From Pelomonas sp. Root1444 (GTDB taxonomy: Bacteria; Pseudomonadota; Gammaproteobacteria; Burkholderiales; Burkholderiaceae_C), in contig NZ_LMFP01000026.1 in NCBI RefSeq assembly GCF_001426885.1, positions 1-64,000 on the forward strand: a DNA stretch of 64,000 bases, written 5' to 3'. Shown one piece after another: positions 55,186-64,000 of the stretch. A program made the translations under genes and the position numbers. Position 1 is the stretch's first letter. Each line of letters begins with the position of its first letter. Under the pieces are notes generated by a model that worked only from the letters and a program-made list of their open reading frames with translations, was not told the DNA's origin and ran no database searches.

Positions 55186-55953
55186 ATGAACCCTTTCGCT
55201 CCCTCCAGTGTCCGTTGCGCCTTGTCGGTCAACGTCAACAAGGTCGCGCTGCTGCGCAACACCCGCCACCTCGGCATTCCCAGCGTGCTGCGTGCGGCCG
55301 AGCAATGCCTGCTGGCCGGGGCGCATGGCATCACGGTGCACCCGCGGCCCGATGCGCGCCACATCCGCACGGGCGACGTGGACGACCTCGCCGCCTTCCT
55401 GAAGGACTGGCCCCAGGCCGAGTTCAACATCGAGGGCAACCCGACGCAGAACCTGATGGATTTCGTGCGCCGCCACCGGCCGCACCAGGTCACCTTCGTG
55501 CCCGACTCGGAGGAGCAGTTCACCTCCGACCATGGCTGGACGCTGCCGGCCGATGCCGAGCGGCTGCGCCCGCTGATCCGCGAAGCCCAGGACCTCGGGG
55601 TGCGCGTCAGCCTGTTCATGGACCCGAACCCGGCGGCCATGGCGGCCGTGGCCGAACTGGGCGCCGACCGCATCGAGCTCTACACCGAGACCTTCGCCAG
55701 CGCCTTCGGCACGCCGGCAGGCGACGCGGTGCTGGCCGGCTTCACCGCCACGGCCGCGGCGGCACTGAAGGTGGGGCTGGGCATCAACGCCGGGCATGAC
55801 CTGAACCGCGACAACCTGACTGCCTTCCTGCGCGCAGTGCCGGGCGTGCAGGAGGTGTCGATCGGCCATGCGCTGATCGCAGACGCGCTGGAGCTCGGCT
55901 ATGCCGAGACCGTGCGCGCCTACCTGCGTGCCATCGCCGCGGCCGACGCGTGA
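55186..55953 (+). CDS. pdxJ: Pyridoxine 5'-phosphate synthase
   Basis: A 255-residue TIM-barrel enzyme that condenses 1-deoxyxylulose 5-phosphate with 3-amino-2-oxopropyl phosphate in vitamin B6 synthesis. Active-site regions are [15 protein letters not shown] (about 13-27), [14 protein letters not shown] (about 47-60), FNIEGNPTQ (about 81-89) and [15 protein letters not shown] (about 199-213). The ATG follows CCAGG. acpS follows 85 bases later, the conserved pdxJ-acpS pair. Confidence 0.96.
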   Translation: MNPFAPSSVRCALSVNVNKVALLRNTRHLGIPSVLRAAEQCLLAGAHGITVHPRPDARHIRTGDVDDLAAFLKDWPQAEFNIEGNPTQNLMDFVRRHRPHQVTFVPDSEEQFTSDHGWTLPADAERLRPLIREAQDLGVRVSLFMDPNPAAMAAVAELGADRIELYTETFASAFGTPAGDAVLAGFTATAAAALKVGLGINAGHDLNRDNLTAFLRAVPGVQEVSIGHALIADALELGYAETVRAYLRAIAAADA

Positions 55954-56038
55954 TGCAGGCCGCCGCGCCGGGCCGCCCCACGCGAGGCCCGTCCCTCGTG
56001 GAGGGCCGCCCGCCGTACGCTGCAGGCAGGGTGCCGGC

Positions 56039-56434
56039 ATGATCTACGGCATCGGCACCGACGTCTGCGACATCCGCCGCATCCGCGCGACGCTGGCCCG
56101 CCGCGGCGAGCGCTTTGCCGAGAAGGTGCTGGGCCCGCACGAGCTGGCCGTGTTCCGCGAACGCCGCGCCAAGGTCGAGGCGCGTGGCGAGGCCTATCTG
56201 GCCACCCGCTTCGCCGCCAAGGAGGCTTTCTCCAAGGCCATCGGCCTGGGGCTGCGCATGCCCATGACCTGGCGCGCCATGGAGGTCGTCAAGGCACCCA
56301 GCGGCAAGCCGGAGATCGCCTTGCACGGCGAGCTCGCCGCCTGGTTCGCCGCGCGCGGCCTGCGCGCGCATGTGACCGTCAGCGACGAGCAGGACTACGC
56401 CGCCGCCTTCGTCGTCGTCGAGACGACCGCCTAA
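56039..56434 (+). CDS. acpS: Holo-ACP synthase
   Basis: A 131-residue phosphopantetheinyl transferase that activates AcpP with coenzyme A. Magnesium and CoA ligands are D8 (GIGTDVCDI) and E62 ([12 protein letters not shown]). The start is the ATG before IYGIGTDV. Its TAA overlaps the stop of the convergent membrane protein gene (CTAA). Confidence 0.95.
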   Translation: MIYGIGTDVCDIRRIRATLARRGERFAEKVLGPHELAVFRERRAKVEARGEAYLATRFAAKEAFSKAIGLGLRMPMTWRAMEVVKAPSGKPEIALHGELAAWFAARGLRAHVTVSDEQDYAAAFVVVETTA

Positions 56435-58119
56435 AACGCCCGCGGCTGGAACAGCAGCCGCTCGGCCAGCTCGCGGCGCGCCGGCGGCTGCGCGGCCAGG
56501 CGGTCCAGCATCGCGATGACGGGCTCGCAGGCCGGCCCGGTCGCCGCGCCGTCGGGCGCATCCGCCCACAGCCGCGACAGCATGCCCAGCGCGGCGCCCC
56601 CGACCGAGCGGTTCAGTACCTCGATCTCGATGGACGTCGCCGGCTTGGGCAGCCAGCGCGGCGGCGGGGCGATGGCGGCGTCCAGCAGCCACTGGCTTTC
56701 GCGGATCTGCAGGCCGATCGGCAGCTGCCGGCGCACGTCGAGGCGGCCGTCCAGCAGGTCGCGGCAGGCCGGGCGGGTGCCCCCGGGCGTCGCCTGCAGG
56801 GCGCGCAGCTGGTCGGCGACGAGCTGCACATAACGCCGCCGCGAGGCGGCATCGCTGCGGGCGATCAGCGCCGGCATCTGGCGCGCCAACGGCGACAGCG
56901 CGGCGGCTTGCACGTCCTCGTCGGGGGCGCCGGCCTGGCGTGCGTCCCACATGCGCTTGGCCACGGCATCGATAGTGCCGGCGCTGTGCTGCTCCAGCGC
57001 GTCCCACACCGGATGGATGCGCAGCGCGTCGTCGAAGTCGGGCAGGCCCGACTTGCCCACCGGCGGCAGCGCAATGGCCAGCGTCTGCGGCATCGGCGCG
57101 ATCAGCGCGTGGGCGAGCAAGTCCTCGCGCGGGGCGAACCAGATGCTGCGCGACGGCGTGTCCAGCGTCTTGTCGATCAGCGGCTGCGGCAGCCCAAGCT
57201 CGCGGTAGGTGGCCTCCAGCTGCTGATTGGCCAGCTCTTCGAAGACCGGGTTGTAGGTGCCGGTGGACGCGCGGTGAAAGCCCAGCCGCGCGCCCGGCGT
57301 CAGCTGCCGCGGCCGGCCGGCCAGGAACACGACGGTGCAGGCGCTGGCGCAGTCGCCAACCGCGCGCACCTCATGCCCGCGCGGCTTCAGCGCCGCGGCC
57401 ATCAGCTCGGCCTCGTGCAGCCGGCCACCGGGCGACACCAGCTCGATGCGGCGCAACCCGCGCGCGGCCTCGCTGTCCAGCAGGTCGCGCATGCGGGTGG
57501 CGTCGCCCATGCCGATGGTGCCGTCCAGCCGCAGGCTGCGGCCATCCGGTGAAAGGCTGAACTTGGCGTGGCCGATGGGGTCGATGCCGCGCGCCATCTG
57601 CCAATAGCCGCCCAGGCTGGGCAACACGCCGAACAGCACGGACACCAGCAGCTGCAGCGCACCCAGCGCCAGCGTGATGTACGCCAGGTAGCCCCACAGC
57701 CGCGAGCCGTTCTCGCGCAGGTAGTGGCCGGCCGAGCGCCAGGCGCCCACGATGCACCAGACGTCCAGCCCCAGCAGCAGCGGCAGGACGAGCAGCAGCG
57801 CGATGGCGCTGACCTGCAGCGAATCGCCCTTGACGCTGATCCAGCTCATCAGCCCGGTCAGCGCCATGGCCAGCGGCATCGCGACCAGCAGGTTGTTGAC
57901 CCAGTAGGCGCGCACCAGGCTCATCTCGCCATGCCAGTGGCGTGCGAAGTAGCCGCGCTGCGACGGCTCCGGCACGCGCGGCCGCCGCGGCGCAGGCGCG
58001 GCCCGGCGCGGATGGGCGGCGGGCTGCTGCCAGGAGGCTGGCGCCGCCGGGGCGGCGGGCCTGTCTGCCGACTGCGTGGGGTCGCTCGTCGGGCCGGGTT
58101 GTCGGCGCGGGTCGTTCAT
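56431..58119 (-). CDS. Membrane protein with ClpP-like (COG3904) domain
   Basis: A 562-residue protein. A Pro/Ala-rich cytosolic N-terminus (1-60) is followed by about three membrane helices (74-96, 103-126, 142-168). A ClpP/crotonase-like domain spans about 185-330: [15 protein letters not shown] (228-242), [15 protein letters not shown] (254-268, candidate nucleophile S259) and GFHRAS with H282. A 230-residue helical tail follows. COG3904 proteins are predicted periplasmic ClpP-like enzymes with no proven substrate. It stands alone, 28 bases from the next minus-strand gene. Confidence 0.72.
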   Translation of the reverse strand: MNDPRRQPGPTSDPTQSADRPAAPAAPASWQQPAAHPRRAAPAPRRPRVPEPSQRGYFARHWHGEMSLVRAYWVNNLLVAMPLAMALTGLMSWISVKGDSLQVSAIALLLVLPLLLGLDVWCIVGAWRSAGHYLRENGSRLWGYLAYITLALGALQLLVSVLFGVLPSLGGYWQMARGIDPIGHAKFSLSPDGRSLRLDGTIGMGDATRMRDLLDSEAARGLRRIELVSPGGRLHEAELMAAALKPRGHEVRAVGDCASACTVVFLAGRPRQLTPGARLGFHRASTGTYNPVFEELANQQLEATYRELGLPQPLIDKTLDTPSRSIWFAPREDLLAHALIAPMPQTLAIALPPVGKSGLPDFDDALRIHPVWDALEQHSAGTIDAVAKRMWDARQAGAPDEDVQAAALSPLARQMPALIARSDAASRRRYVQLVADQLRALQATPGGTRPACRDLLDGRLDVRRQLPIGLQIRESQWLLDAAIAPPPRWLPKPATSIEIEVLNRSVGGAALGMLSRLWADAPDGAATGPACEPVIAMLDRLAAQPPARRELAERLLFQPRAF

Positions 58120-58147
58120 CGTGGGCTCCCTGTCCCGGCCAGCGTCT

Positions 58148-59167
58148 TCAGTTCTTCTTCGTGGCCGCAGCCTTGGCCGGTGCCGGTTTGGCCAGCGACT
58201 GGCCCTTGGCGCGCACGTCCATGTCCATGTCCATGTGCATCAGGCTGCTGTCGGGCATCTTCATCGTCATGGTCATGGTCATCTTGAGATGGCTGGCCAG
58301 CGGCAGGCGGTCGGCCAGGCGCAGCGAGCTGGTGCCCTGGCCGCGGCCGGCCATGGCGACGTTCATGACGCGCGGCGCCGCATCGGCAGCCGGCGCTGAC
58401 GCGGCCTCGCCGGCGGGGGCGGACGCGGCCTGCGGCGGCAGCGGGGCATTGACGTCCATCGTCATGTCCATGCCGAGGTCGAAGTGGGCCGTGCCACGGT
58501 CCACGCGCGCCAGCGTGTAGCGCAGCTTGCTCTGCAACGAGCCCGCACCGCCGGGCATGGGGATGGGCAGCGCCAGGGTCATCGGCACGTCCACGCTTTC
58601 GCCGACTTTGAGCGGCTGCTGCGCCAGCGTCTTGTAGAGCTGCAGCGCCTCGCCGATCATGGCGTTGCCCTGGGCGCGCATGGCGTCGTTCAGCTCCGGC
58701 GCGCCTTGCACGTTCTGGATCTCGAAGGCGAAATCCTTGGGGTTGAAGCGGGCGATGAAGTTCAGGTCCTGGACCTTGCCGGGCAGTGGCGAGACCTTGC
58801 CGCCCACGTCGATCTGGCCGCCCTTGCTGCCGGTCGTCATGGTCAGCGGCAGCCAGCCGTCGGCATCGGGCTGGCCCACCTTCATGGTTTGATCCATCTG
58901 CAGCTTCATCTTCATCGGCCCCATGCTGGCGAAGTGCTCGGTCGCCTGGGCAATCTTGGCGCGCTGCTCGTCCGTCGCGTCGGGTGCGGCCTCGACGCGC
59001 ATCTTGATGACGGCCTGGATGTCGATGAGCTGGCGCTGGTGCTGGCCGGCGCGGGGCGCGGTGTCGAAGGCCACGGCGGCGGGCGCGGCCGGGGCGGCGC
59101 TGGCGCCGAAACTCAGGCCGATCAGTGCGCCGGCCAGGGCCGGGTGGAACAGGGAAGCAAGGGTCAC
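58148..59167 (-). CDS. Exported Met-rich protein of unknown function
   Basis: A 339-residue protein with a signal peptide (about 1-25, ending GASAAPA). The mature part is beta-rich, with alternating Met/Thr and Met/Asp runs: DMTMDVNAPL, LKMTMTMTMKMPDSS and MHMDMDMDVRAK. These come from tandem hexamer repeats in DNA. A Pro/Ala linker (PPQAASAPAGEAASAP) divides the C-terminal part. Methionine runs in periplasmic proteins can bind copper(I), but no other metal motif is seen and the alternation also suits beta strands. Function not recognised. Confidence 0.65.
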   Translation of the reverse strand: MTLASLFHPALAGALIGLSFGASAAPAAPAAVAFDTAPRAGQHQRQLIDIQAVIKMRVEAAPDATDEQRAKIAQATEHFASMGPMKMKLQMDQTMKVGQPDADGWLPLTMTTGSKGGQIDVGGKVSPLPGKVQDLNFIARFNPKDFAFEIQNVQGAPELNDAMRAQGNAMIGEALQLYKTLAQQPLKVGESVDVPMTLALPIPMPGGAGSLQSKLRYTLARVDRGTAHFDLGMDMTMDVNAPLPPQAASAPAGEAASAPAADAAPRVMNVAMAGRGQGTSSLRLADRLPLASHLKMTMTMTMKMPDSSLMHMDMDMDVRAKGQSLAKPAPAKAAATKKN

Positions 59168-59311
59168 GAAGGCCTCTCCAAATGCAGGACTGCCGCCGGT
59201 CGGCGGCCGGGCAGCATCCTAGGGCGGCGGGCGAGGTTACGGCGCGCGCACAGACGCGGTAATTTCAACGTCCGTGCAATAGGTCTGCCCGGCGCCGCCG
59301 CGTGCACGGGT

Positions 59312-60850
59312 TCAATCGCGGTAGTTGTTCAGCAATGGGTAGCGCCGCGCCACCAGCGCGAACAGCGCCGCGGCCACCAGCGCGAAGCCGGCGAAGAAAA
59401 ACATCAGGCAGGCGGTCTCGCTGTAGCCGCTGGACTTGACGGCCGCCAGCGCCCCCGGGCTCTTGATGCTGACGTTGGACAGCAGCACCCACAGATTGCC
59501 GACCGTCACCGACAGGCTCCAGAAGCTCATGATGGTGCCCTTCATCGACATCGGCGCCTGGCTGTACGCGAACTCCAGCCCCGTGGCCGACACCAGCACC
59601 TCGCCCAGCGTCAGCAGCGCATAGGGCAGCACCTGCCAGACGATGCTGACCGTCGCCCCTTCGTCCAGCCACAGCTGCAGCACGCCGGCGGCGATCCACG
59701 CGAAGCCTGCCAGCGCGATGCCCGCGCCCATGCGCCGCAGCGCCGTGACCTTCAGGCCCATGCGCTCCAGCGCCGGGTAGAGCACCAGGTTGTTGAAGGG
59801 GATGAGCAGCATCACCAGCAGCGGGTTCAGCGCCTGCATCATGGACGACTGGAACCACGCGGGCTTGCTCATCTGGTCGGCCTGCAGCACCCAGGTCGAG
59901 GCCTTCTGGTCGAACAGGGACCAGAACGGCGTGACCAGCGCGAACAGCACCAGCACGCGCAGCACCGCTCGCACGCCGTCGACGGCTTCGTCCGGATGCA
60001 CGCCGCGGGCGCGGTCCAGCTGCAGCGAGGCGCCGATGCCGCCGAAGCCCATCACCAGCACCAGCGCCAGGCAGACCGCGGCCACGAAACCTAGGCTGCC
60101 CATCTGGCCCAGGCTGTACGCCGCCAGCAGCACGCCCAGCGCCGCGACGGTCATGCCGAGGCCGCCGCTCTTCAGCGCCGTCCACACCACCCACATGAAG
60201 CTGTGCGGGTTGGCGCCGCGCGGCGGCTGGTGGACGTATTTCTTGCGGCCGCTCCACAAGATCAACGTGGCCAGGGCCATCAGCACGCCGGGCAGGCCGA
60301 AGGCGACGCTGGCGCCGAAGTGCTTCAGCACGACCGGCATCAGCAGCGACGCGAAGAAGCTGCCGAAGTTGATGATCCAGTAGAAGGCGTCGTAAACCTT
60401 CTGCGCGAGCGACCGGTTGCCCTTGTCGAACTGGTCGCCGACGAAGCTGGTGACCAGCGGCTTGATGCCGCCGGAGCCCAGCGAGATCAGGAACAGGCCG
60501 AAGTAGAAGCCCTTGATGCTGTCCTCGAAGATCGCGAGACACGCGTGACCCGCGCAGTAGACGAGGCTGAGCCAGAAGATGGTCGGGTACTTGCCGAAGA
60601 AGCGGTCGGCCAGCCAGCCGCCCAGCAGCGGGAAGAAATAGACGCCGATGACGAAGGTGTGGAACACCTCCTTGGCCTCGGCCTTGCGCAAGTCCTCGGG
60701 GATGGCCAGCAGCAGGCTGGTCATCAGGAACACCGTCAGGATGTTGCGCATGCCGTAGAAGCTGAAGCGCTCGCATCCTTCGTTGCCGATGATGTAGGGA
60801 ATCTGCGGCGGCATCTTGGCCGCGGTGGCGGCGTGCGGAGAGGTCGTCAT
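59312..60850 (-). CDS. Proton-dependent oligopeptide transporter (POT family)
   Basis: A 512-residue inner-membrane transporter of the MFS superfamily that imports di- and tripeptides with protons. The N-terminal ExxERFxYYG motif is present as EGCERFSFYG (about residues 24-33). The loop 2-3 signature is LADRFFGKYPTIFWLS (about 80-95). SLGSGGIKPLVTSFVGDQF (about 121-139) matches the conserved POT signature. Fourteen hydrophobic segments are expected. Downstream of rne and oriented the same way, but separated by a terminator. Confidence 0.93.
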   Translation of the reverse strand: MTTSPHAATAAKMPPQIPYIIGNEGCERFSFYGMRNILTVFLMTSLLLAIPEDLRKAEAKEVFHTFVIGVYFFPLLGGWLADRFFGKYPTIFWLSLVYCAGHACLAIFEDSIKGFYFGLFLISLGSGGIKPLVTSFVGDQFDKGNRSLAQKVYDAFYWIINFGSFFASLLMPVVLKHFGASVAFGLPGVLMALATLILWSGRKKYVHQPPRGANPHSFMWVVWTALKSGGLGMTVAALGVLLAAYSLGQMGSLGFVAAVCLALVLVMGFGGIGASLQLDRARGVHPDEAVDGVRAVLRVLVLFALVTPFWSLFDQKASTWVLQADQMSKPAWFQSSMMQALNPLLVMLLIPFNNLVLYPALERMGLKVTALRRMGAGIALAGFAWIAAGVLQLWLDEGATVSIVWQVLPYALLTLGEVLVSATGLEFAYSQAPMSMKGTIMSFWSLSVTVGNLWVLLSNVSIKSPGALAAVKSSGYSETACLMFFFAGFALVAAALFALVARRYPLLNNYRD

Positions 60851-60881
60851 GGGGCCTCGAGGGTGTTGAGGGGGCTAAGAG

Positions 60882-60914
60882 AAAACGCCGCGCGGCTTGT
60901 GGCCGGCGGCGTTC
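60882..60914 (-). terminator. Rho-independent terminator of rne
   Basis: On the minus strand GAACGCCGC pairs with GCGGCGTTTTC, with a GC-rich middle that can extend the stem, and is followed by TTTTCTCTT. It lies 25 bases after the rne stop. Confidence 0.75.
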
Positions 60915-60938
60915 GTAGGGCAGGTCAGGAGAAGGTGA

Positions 60939-63848
60939 TCAGGCCTCGAACGGCAGCTTCACCTGGCTCAGGTCCTTGCGGGTCTCGACGAGCACCAGCG
61001 GGCCCTCGTCGACGACGGCCACCGGGGCGGGCTCGCGGCCCAGGGGGGCCGGGGCCGGCTCGGCTGCGATGGCCGCCTGCGCCGCAGCGATCTTGTCGGC
61101 GTCGGAGTTGACCCATTGCAGGCCGGCACCTTCGGCGATGGCTTGCAGCTCGCCCAGCGGCAGCTTGAAGGTCTCGACGACCGGCGCCGGTGCCGGCGGC
61201 GGCGGGGCGACCACCGTGACGGGCACCGGTGCCGGTGCCTGGACGGGCGCGGCGGCGCTGGCCATGGCGTTCTCGATCAGCGAGCCCTGGACCGGCTCGG
61301 CTTCGGCGACGCTGGCTGCTTCTTCGCCGGCGGCGGTTTCCTGGCCTTCGACGGCACCTTCCTCGCGGCGGTTGCGGTTGCGGCCGCGGCCACCACGGCG
61401 GCGGCTCTCGCGGCCCTGGCCTTCGGCCGCGTCGTCGCCTTCGGCGGCAGGCGCTGCATCGGTGACGGCACCAGCGTCCGTTGCGGCTTCGGCAGGCGCT
61501 TCGGTGGCGCCTTCGACTGCCGCCTCATCGCCGGCCGGTGTGCCTTGCTCGTCCGCACGGTCACGGCCACCACGGCGACGGCGGCGGCCGCGGCCCTGGC
61601 GCTCTTCGCCCGCCGGCGTGTCGCCGGTTGCGGGCAGGCCGGCTTCGGCCTGGCTGTCGACGAAGGCCGGCGGCGCGTCGTGGGCGGCGGCCAGTTCCTC
61701 GTTCAGCGGTGCCGTCGCGGCCAGCGGTGCCACGGTTTCTGCGGGTGCGCGTTCCTGGCGGTCGCCACGTGGGCGGCGCTCGCCGCGCTCGCCCCGCTCA
61801 CCACGGTCGGGCCGCTCGGTGCGCTCCGGACGCTGCTGTTGCTCGGGCTTGTCGCCGGCGCCTTCGCTGCGCGGCTTGCGGTCCGCGCGCTCGCCCCGTT
61901 CGGCGCGCTCGCCGCGGGCCTCCTGCGGCTTGCCATCGCGGCGGCCACCTTGGCCGCGCGGCTCACCACGCTCGCCGCGCTCACCACGGCGGCCACCGTC
62001 GCGGCCTCGGCCGTCACGGCCGCCTTCACGCTTGGGCTTGTCCGTCGTGACGGCTGCGGGAGCCGGCGGCGGGGGGGCGACGACCGGGGCCGGTGCAGCG
62101 GTGTCGCCGCCGCTGAAGAAGCTGAACAAGCGGCTGAAGAAGCCCTTGGATTCGGCCGCGGGGGCCGGCGGCGGAGGTGCGACGACCTGGGCCGGTGCCG
62201 GCGGCGGCGGGGCGATCACGGCCGGTGCCGGCAGCGGCGCGGGCTGCTCGGGCAGGATGCCCTTGATGACCGGCTCCTGCTTGTTCTTCTTCTCGCCGGC
62301 GTCGCGGCGGGTGATGCCCACCTCGTCTTCCGGCTCTTCGATCATCGTGTAGCTGGCCTGCAGGTTCTCCAGCCGCGGGTCGTCGTGGCGCAGGCGCTCC
62401 AGCTTGTAGTTGGGCGTCTCCAGGTGCTTGTTGGGCACCAGCAGCACGGTCACGCGCTGCTTGAGTTCGATCTTGGTGATCTCGGTGCGCTTCTCGTTCA
62501 GCAAGAAGGACGTGACCTCCACCGGCACCTGCACGTGCACGGCGGCGGTGTTGTCCTTCATGGCCTCTTCCTGGACCATGCGCAGGATCTGCAGCGCCGA
62601 GGACTCGGTGTCGCGGATGTGGCCGGTGCCGTTGCAGCGCGGGCAGGTGATGTGGTTGCCTTCGCTCAGCGCCGGGCGCAGGCGCTGGCGGCTCATTTCG
62701 AGCAGGCCGAACTTGCTGATGGAGGCGAACTGCACGCGGGCGCGGTCCTGGCGCAGCGCGTCGCGCAGGCGCTGTTCCACGTCGCGGCGGTTCTTGCTCT
62801 CCTCCATGTCGATGAAGTCGACGACGATGAGGCCGCCCAGGTCGCGCAGGCGCATCTGGCGGGCGATCTCGTCGGCCGCTTCGAGGTTGGTGCGGGTGGC
62901 GGTCTCTTCGATGTCGGTGCCGCGGGTCGAGCGGGCCGAGTTGACGTCGACCGACACCAGCGCTTCGGTGTGGTCGATGACGATGGCGCCGCCTGAAGGC
63001 AGGTTCACCGTGCGGCTGAAGGCCGTCTCGATCTGGTGCTCGATCTGGAAGCGGCTGAACAGCGGCGCGTCGTCGCGGTAGCGCTTCACGCGATGGCCCT
63101 GGTCGGGCATCACGTGGTTCATGAACTGGTGGGCCTGCTCGAACAGGTCGTCGGTGTCGATCAGGATCTCGCCGATGTCGGCGGTGAAGTAGTCGCGGAT
63201 CGCGCGGATGACGAGCGAGGACTCCTGGTAGATCAGGTAGGCGCCCTTGCCGCCCTTGGCAGCGTCGTCGATCGCGGTCCAGAGCTTGAGCATGTAGTTC
63301 AAGTCCCACTGCAGCTCCGGCGCCGAGCGGCCGATGCCGGCGGTGCGGGCGATCAGGGACATGCCCTTGGGGTACTCGAGCTGGTCGAGGTTTTCCTTCA
63401 GCTCCTCGCGGTCCTCGCCCTCGATGCGGCGCGACACGCCACCGCCGCGCGGGTTGTTGGGCATCAGCACCAGGTAGCGGCCGGCCAGCGACACGAAGGT
63501 CGTCAGCGCCGCGCCCTTGTTGCCGCGCTCTTCCTTCTCGACCTGGACCAGCAGCTCCTGGCCCTCCTTGATCGCGTCCTTGATGGTCGCGTTCTTGACG
63601 TCGGCGCCCTCGCGGAAGAACGAGCGCGAGATTTCCTTGAACGGCAGGAAGCCGTGGCGGTCCTCGCCGTAGTCGACGAAGCAGGCTTCGAGCGAGGGCT
63701 CGACCCGCGTCACGACGGCCTTGTAGATGTTGCCCTTGCGCTGTTCGCGGCCTTCGATTTCGGTTTCGAAGTCCAGCAGCTTCTGGCCATCAACGATCGC
63801 GAGGCGCCGTTCTTCCGGCTGCGTCGCATTGATCAGCATGCGTTTCAT
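60939..63848 (-). CDS. rne: Ribonuclease E
   Basis: A 969-residue endoribonuclease that starts mRNA decay and processes rRNA and tRNA. The S1 domain is about 36-120. The catalytic magnesium acids are D301 (LVSVDVNSA) and D344 ([10 protein letters not shown]). The Zn-link CPRCNGTG (C402, C405) holds the tetramer. The C-terminal half (after about 530) is disordered: several VAPPPPAPA repeats, a long Arg/Gly/Glu-rich segment (about 590-700) that should bind RNA, and an Ala/Pro tail. The start is the ATG before [12 protein letters not shown], with AAGGAG upstream. Ends with QVKLPFEA. Confidence 0.96.
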   Translation of the reverse strand: MKRMLINATQPEERRLAIVDGQKLLDFETEIEGREQRKGNIYKAVVTRVEPSLEACFVDYGEDRHGFLPFKEISRSFFREGADVKNATIKDAIKEGQELLVQVEKEERGNKGAALTTFVSLAGRYLVLMPNNPRGGGVSRRIEGEDREELKENLDQLEYPKGMSLIARTAGIGRSAPELQWDLNYMLKLWTAIDDAAKGGKGAYLIYQESSLVIRAIRDYFTADIGEILIDTDDLFEQAHQFMNHVMPDQGHRVKRYRDDAPLFSRFQIEHQIETAFSRTVNLPSGGAIVIDHTEALVSVDVNSARSTRGTDIEETATRTNLEAADEIARQMRLRDLGGLIVVDFIDMEESKNRRDVEQRLRDALRQDRARVQFASISKFGLLEMSRQRLRPALSEGNHITCPRCNGTGHIRDTESSALQILRMVQEEAMKDNTAAVHVQVPVEVTSFLLNEKRTEITKIELKQRVTVLLVPNKHLETPNYKLERLRHDDPRLENLQASYTMIEEPEDEVGITRRDAGEKKNKQEPVIKGILPEQPAPLPAPAVIAPPPPAPAQVVAPPPPAPAAESKGFFSRLFSFFSGGDTAAPAPVVAPPPPAPAAVTTDKPKREGGRDGRGRDGGRRGERGERGEPRGQGGRRDGKPQEARGERAERGERADRKPRSEGAGDKPEQQQRPERTERPDRGERGERGERRPRGDRQERAPAETVAPLAATAPLNEELAAAHDAPPAFVDSQAEAGLPATGDTPAGEERQGRGRRRRRGGRDRADEQGTPAGDEAAVEGATEAPAEAATDAGAVTDAAPAAEGDDAAEGQGRESRRRGGRGRNRNRREEGAVEGQETAAGEEAASVAEAEPVQGSLIENAMASAAAPVQAPAPVPVTVVAPPPPAPAPVVETFKLPLGELQAIAEGAGLQWVNSDADKIAAAQAAIAAEPAPAPLGREPAPVAVVDEGPLVLVETRKDLSQVKLPFEA

Positions 63849-64000
63849 GTCATCACTCCTTCGCGCGTCCCGTGTGGAGACGCGCCACGTCATGCCACCC
63901 GAGGGTGGCGTTCAAGACGCACGAGCGACAGCGTGGAACCGTGGAAGGAGTGCCCTGGACCGCTCGGGTATCTGACGGGGGTCAGACGCCGGGCGGCGTT
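63849..64000 (-). promoter_or_regulatory. rne 5' leader with two stable hairpins
   Basis: The leader holds GCGCGTC...GACGCGC (63863-63869 with 63879-63885) and GCCACCC-TC-GGGTGGC (63894-63909), directly upstream of a strong ribosome binding site (63856-63861). The rne leader of E. coli is known to mediate autoregulation through hairpins; this arrangement would suit the same purpose. The promoter lies beyond or near the window edge and was not identified. Confidence 0.45.

Noticed and set aside
61900-62230. Proline and Arg/Gly repeats in rne as a DNA repeat element or CRISPR-like array
   Set aside because: They are protein-level low-complexity repeats of the RNase E tail with irregular spacing, with no repeat-spacer structure.
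61116-62996. A 626-codon open frame on the plus strand opposite rne
   Set aside because: It is a GC-rich shadow of the Arg/Pro/Ala-coding rne 3' half; no ribosome binding site, no recognisable domain, and rne is certain.

Overview
The window is about 64 kb of GC-rich DNA with the gene content and order of a betaproteobacterium of the order Burkholderiales. The closest fit is probably the Roseateles/Pelomonas/Rubrivivax group; that genus-level guess is inference. Evidence for it includes the runs ychF, UbiH-type hydroxylase, dsbC, DUF3429, M61 peptidase, DUF3108; then rpmF-plsX-fabH-fabD-fabG-acpP-fabF; then rpoE-rseA-mucD-lepA-lepB-DUF4845-rnc-era-recO ... pdxJ-acpS; and rne at the right edge. 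I saw no rRNA, tRNA, CRISPR array, insertion sequence or phage gene.

Layout. (1) 1-9496 is housekeeping: ychF on the minus strand, then a plus-strand run (FAD hydroxylase, dsbC, DUF3429, M61 peptidase, DUF3108, crotonase, DUF4148), then lysS on the minus strand. (2) 9540-17983 is a tightly overlapping plus-strand surface-polysaccharide operon: flippase, acyltransferase, two GT4 glycosyltransferases, methyltransferase, DegT aminotransferase, a PglC-size phosphoglycosyl transferase and a CapD/WbpM-type 4,6-dehydratase. It ends in a bidirectional terminator. (3) 18036-33230 is a second, minus-strand polysaccharide operon. It holds GDP-heptose genes (gmhA-like, hddA-like and a three-domain nucleotidyltransferase/HAD phosphatase/P-loop kinase fusion), a GT2, a sugar epimerase, a lower-GC Wzy-like protein, a GT11 fucosyltransferase, a second polytopic protein, an acetyltransferase, an alkaline-phosphatase-like membrane enzyme with a G9 tract, a NoeA-like methyltransferase, a 65-residue YVDPGAG membrane protein, a wrecked gmd/dmhA gene, a Wzz and a Wza/SLBB exporter. 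A WecA-like initiating transferase diverges from it at 33344. (4) 34474-37869 holds rhlE, a tetrapyrrole-methylase-family protein, yceF (Maf) and yceD (DUF177). (5) 38034-52992 holds the ribosome, fatty-acid, envelope-stress, secretion and RNA-processing genes. (6) 52993-55185 is a two-gene insertion of unknown function between recO and pdxJ. (7) 55186-63848 holds pdxJ, acpS, a membrane ClpP-like protein, a Met-rich exported protein, a POT transporter and rne.

How the parts work together. Two back-to-back operons plus a WecA-type starter could build, flip, polymerise and export a heteropolysaccharide. They imply a 2,4-diamino-6-deoxy-hexose (from the CapD and DegT pair), a GDP-manno-heptose and possibly fucose. 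The GDP-sugar 4,6-dehydratase gene next to wzz is a deletion/frameshift remnant, so this locus has evidently been remodelled recently.

The most interesting signals are that gmd/dmhA remnant, the three-domain heptose fusion, a nine-base G tract in a surface-modification gene, a 36-bp palindrome carrying DnaA boxes followed by a small-RNA or attenuator-like unit upstream of lepA, a recurrent leaderless-promoter layout, and the recO/pdxJ insertion.
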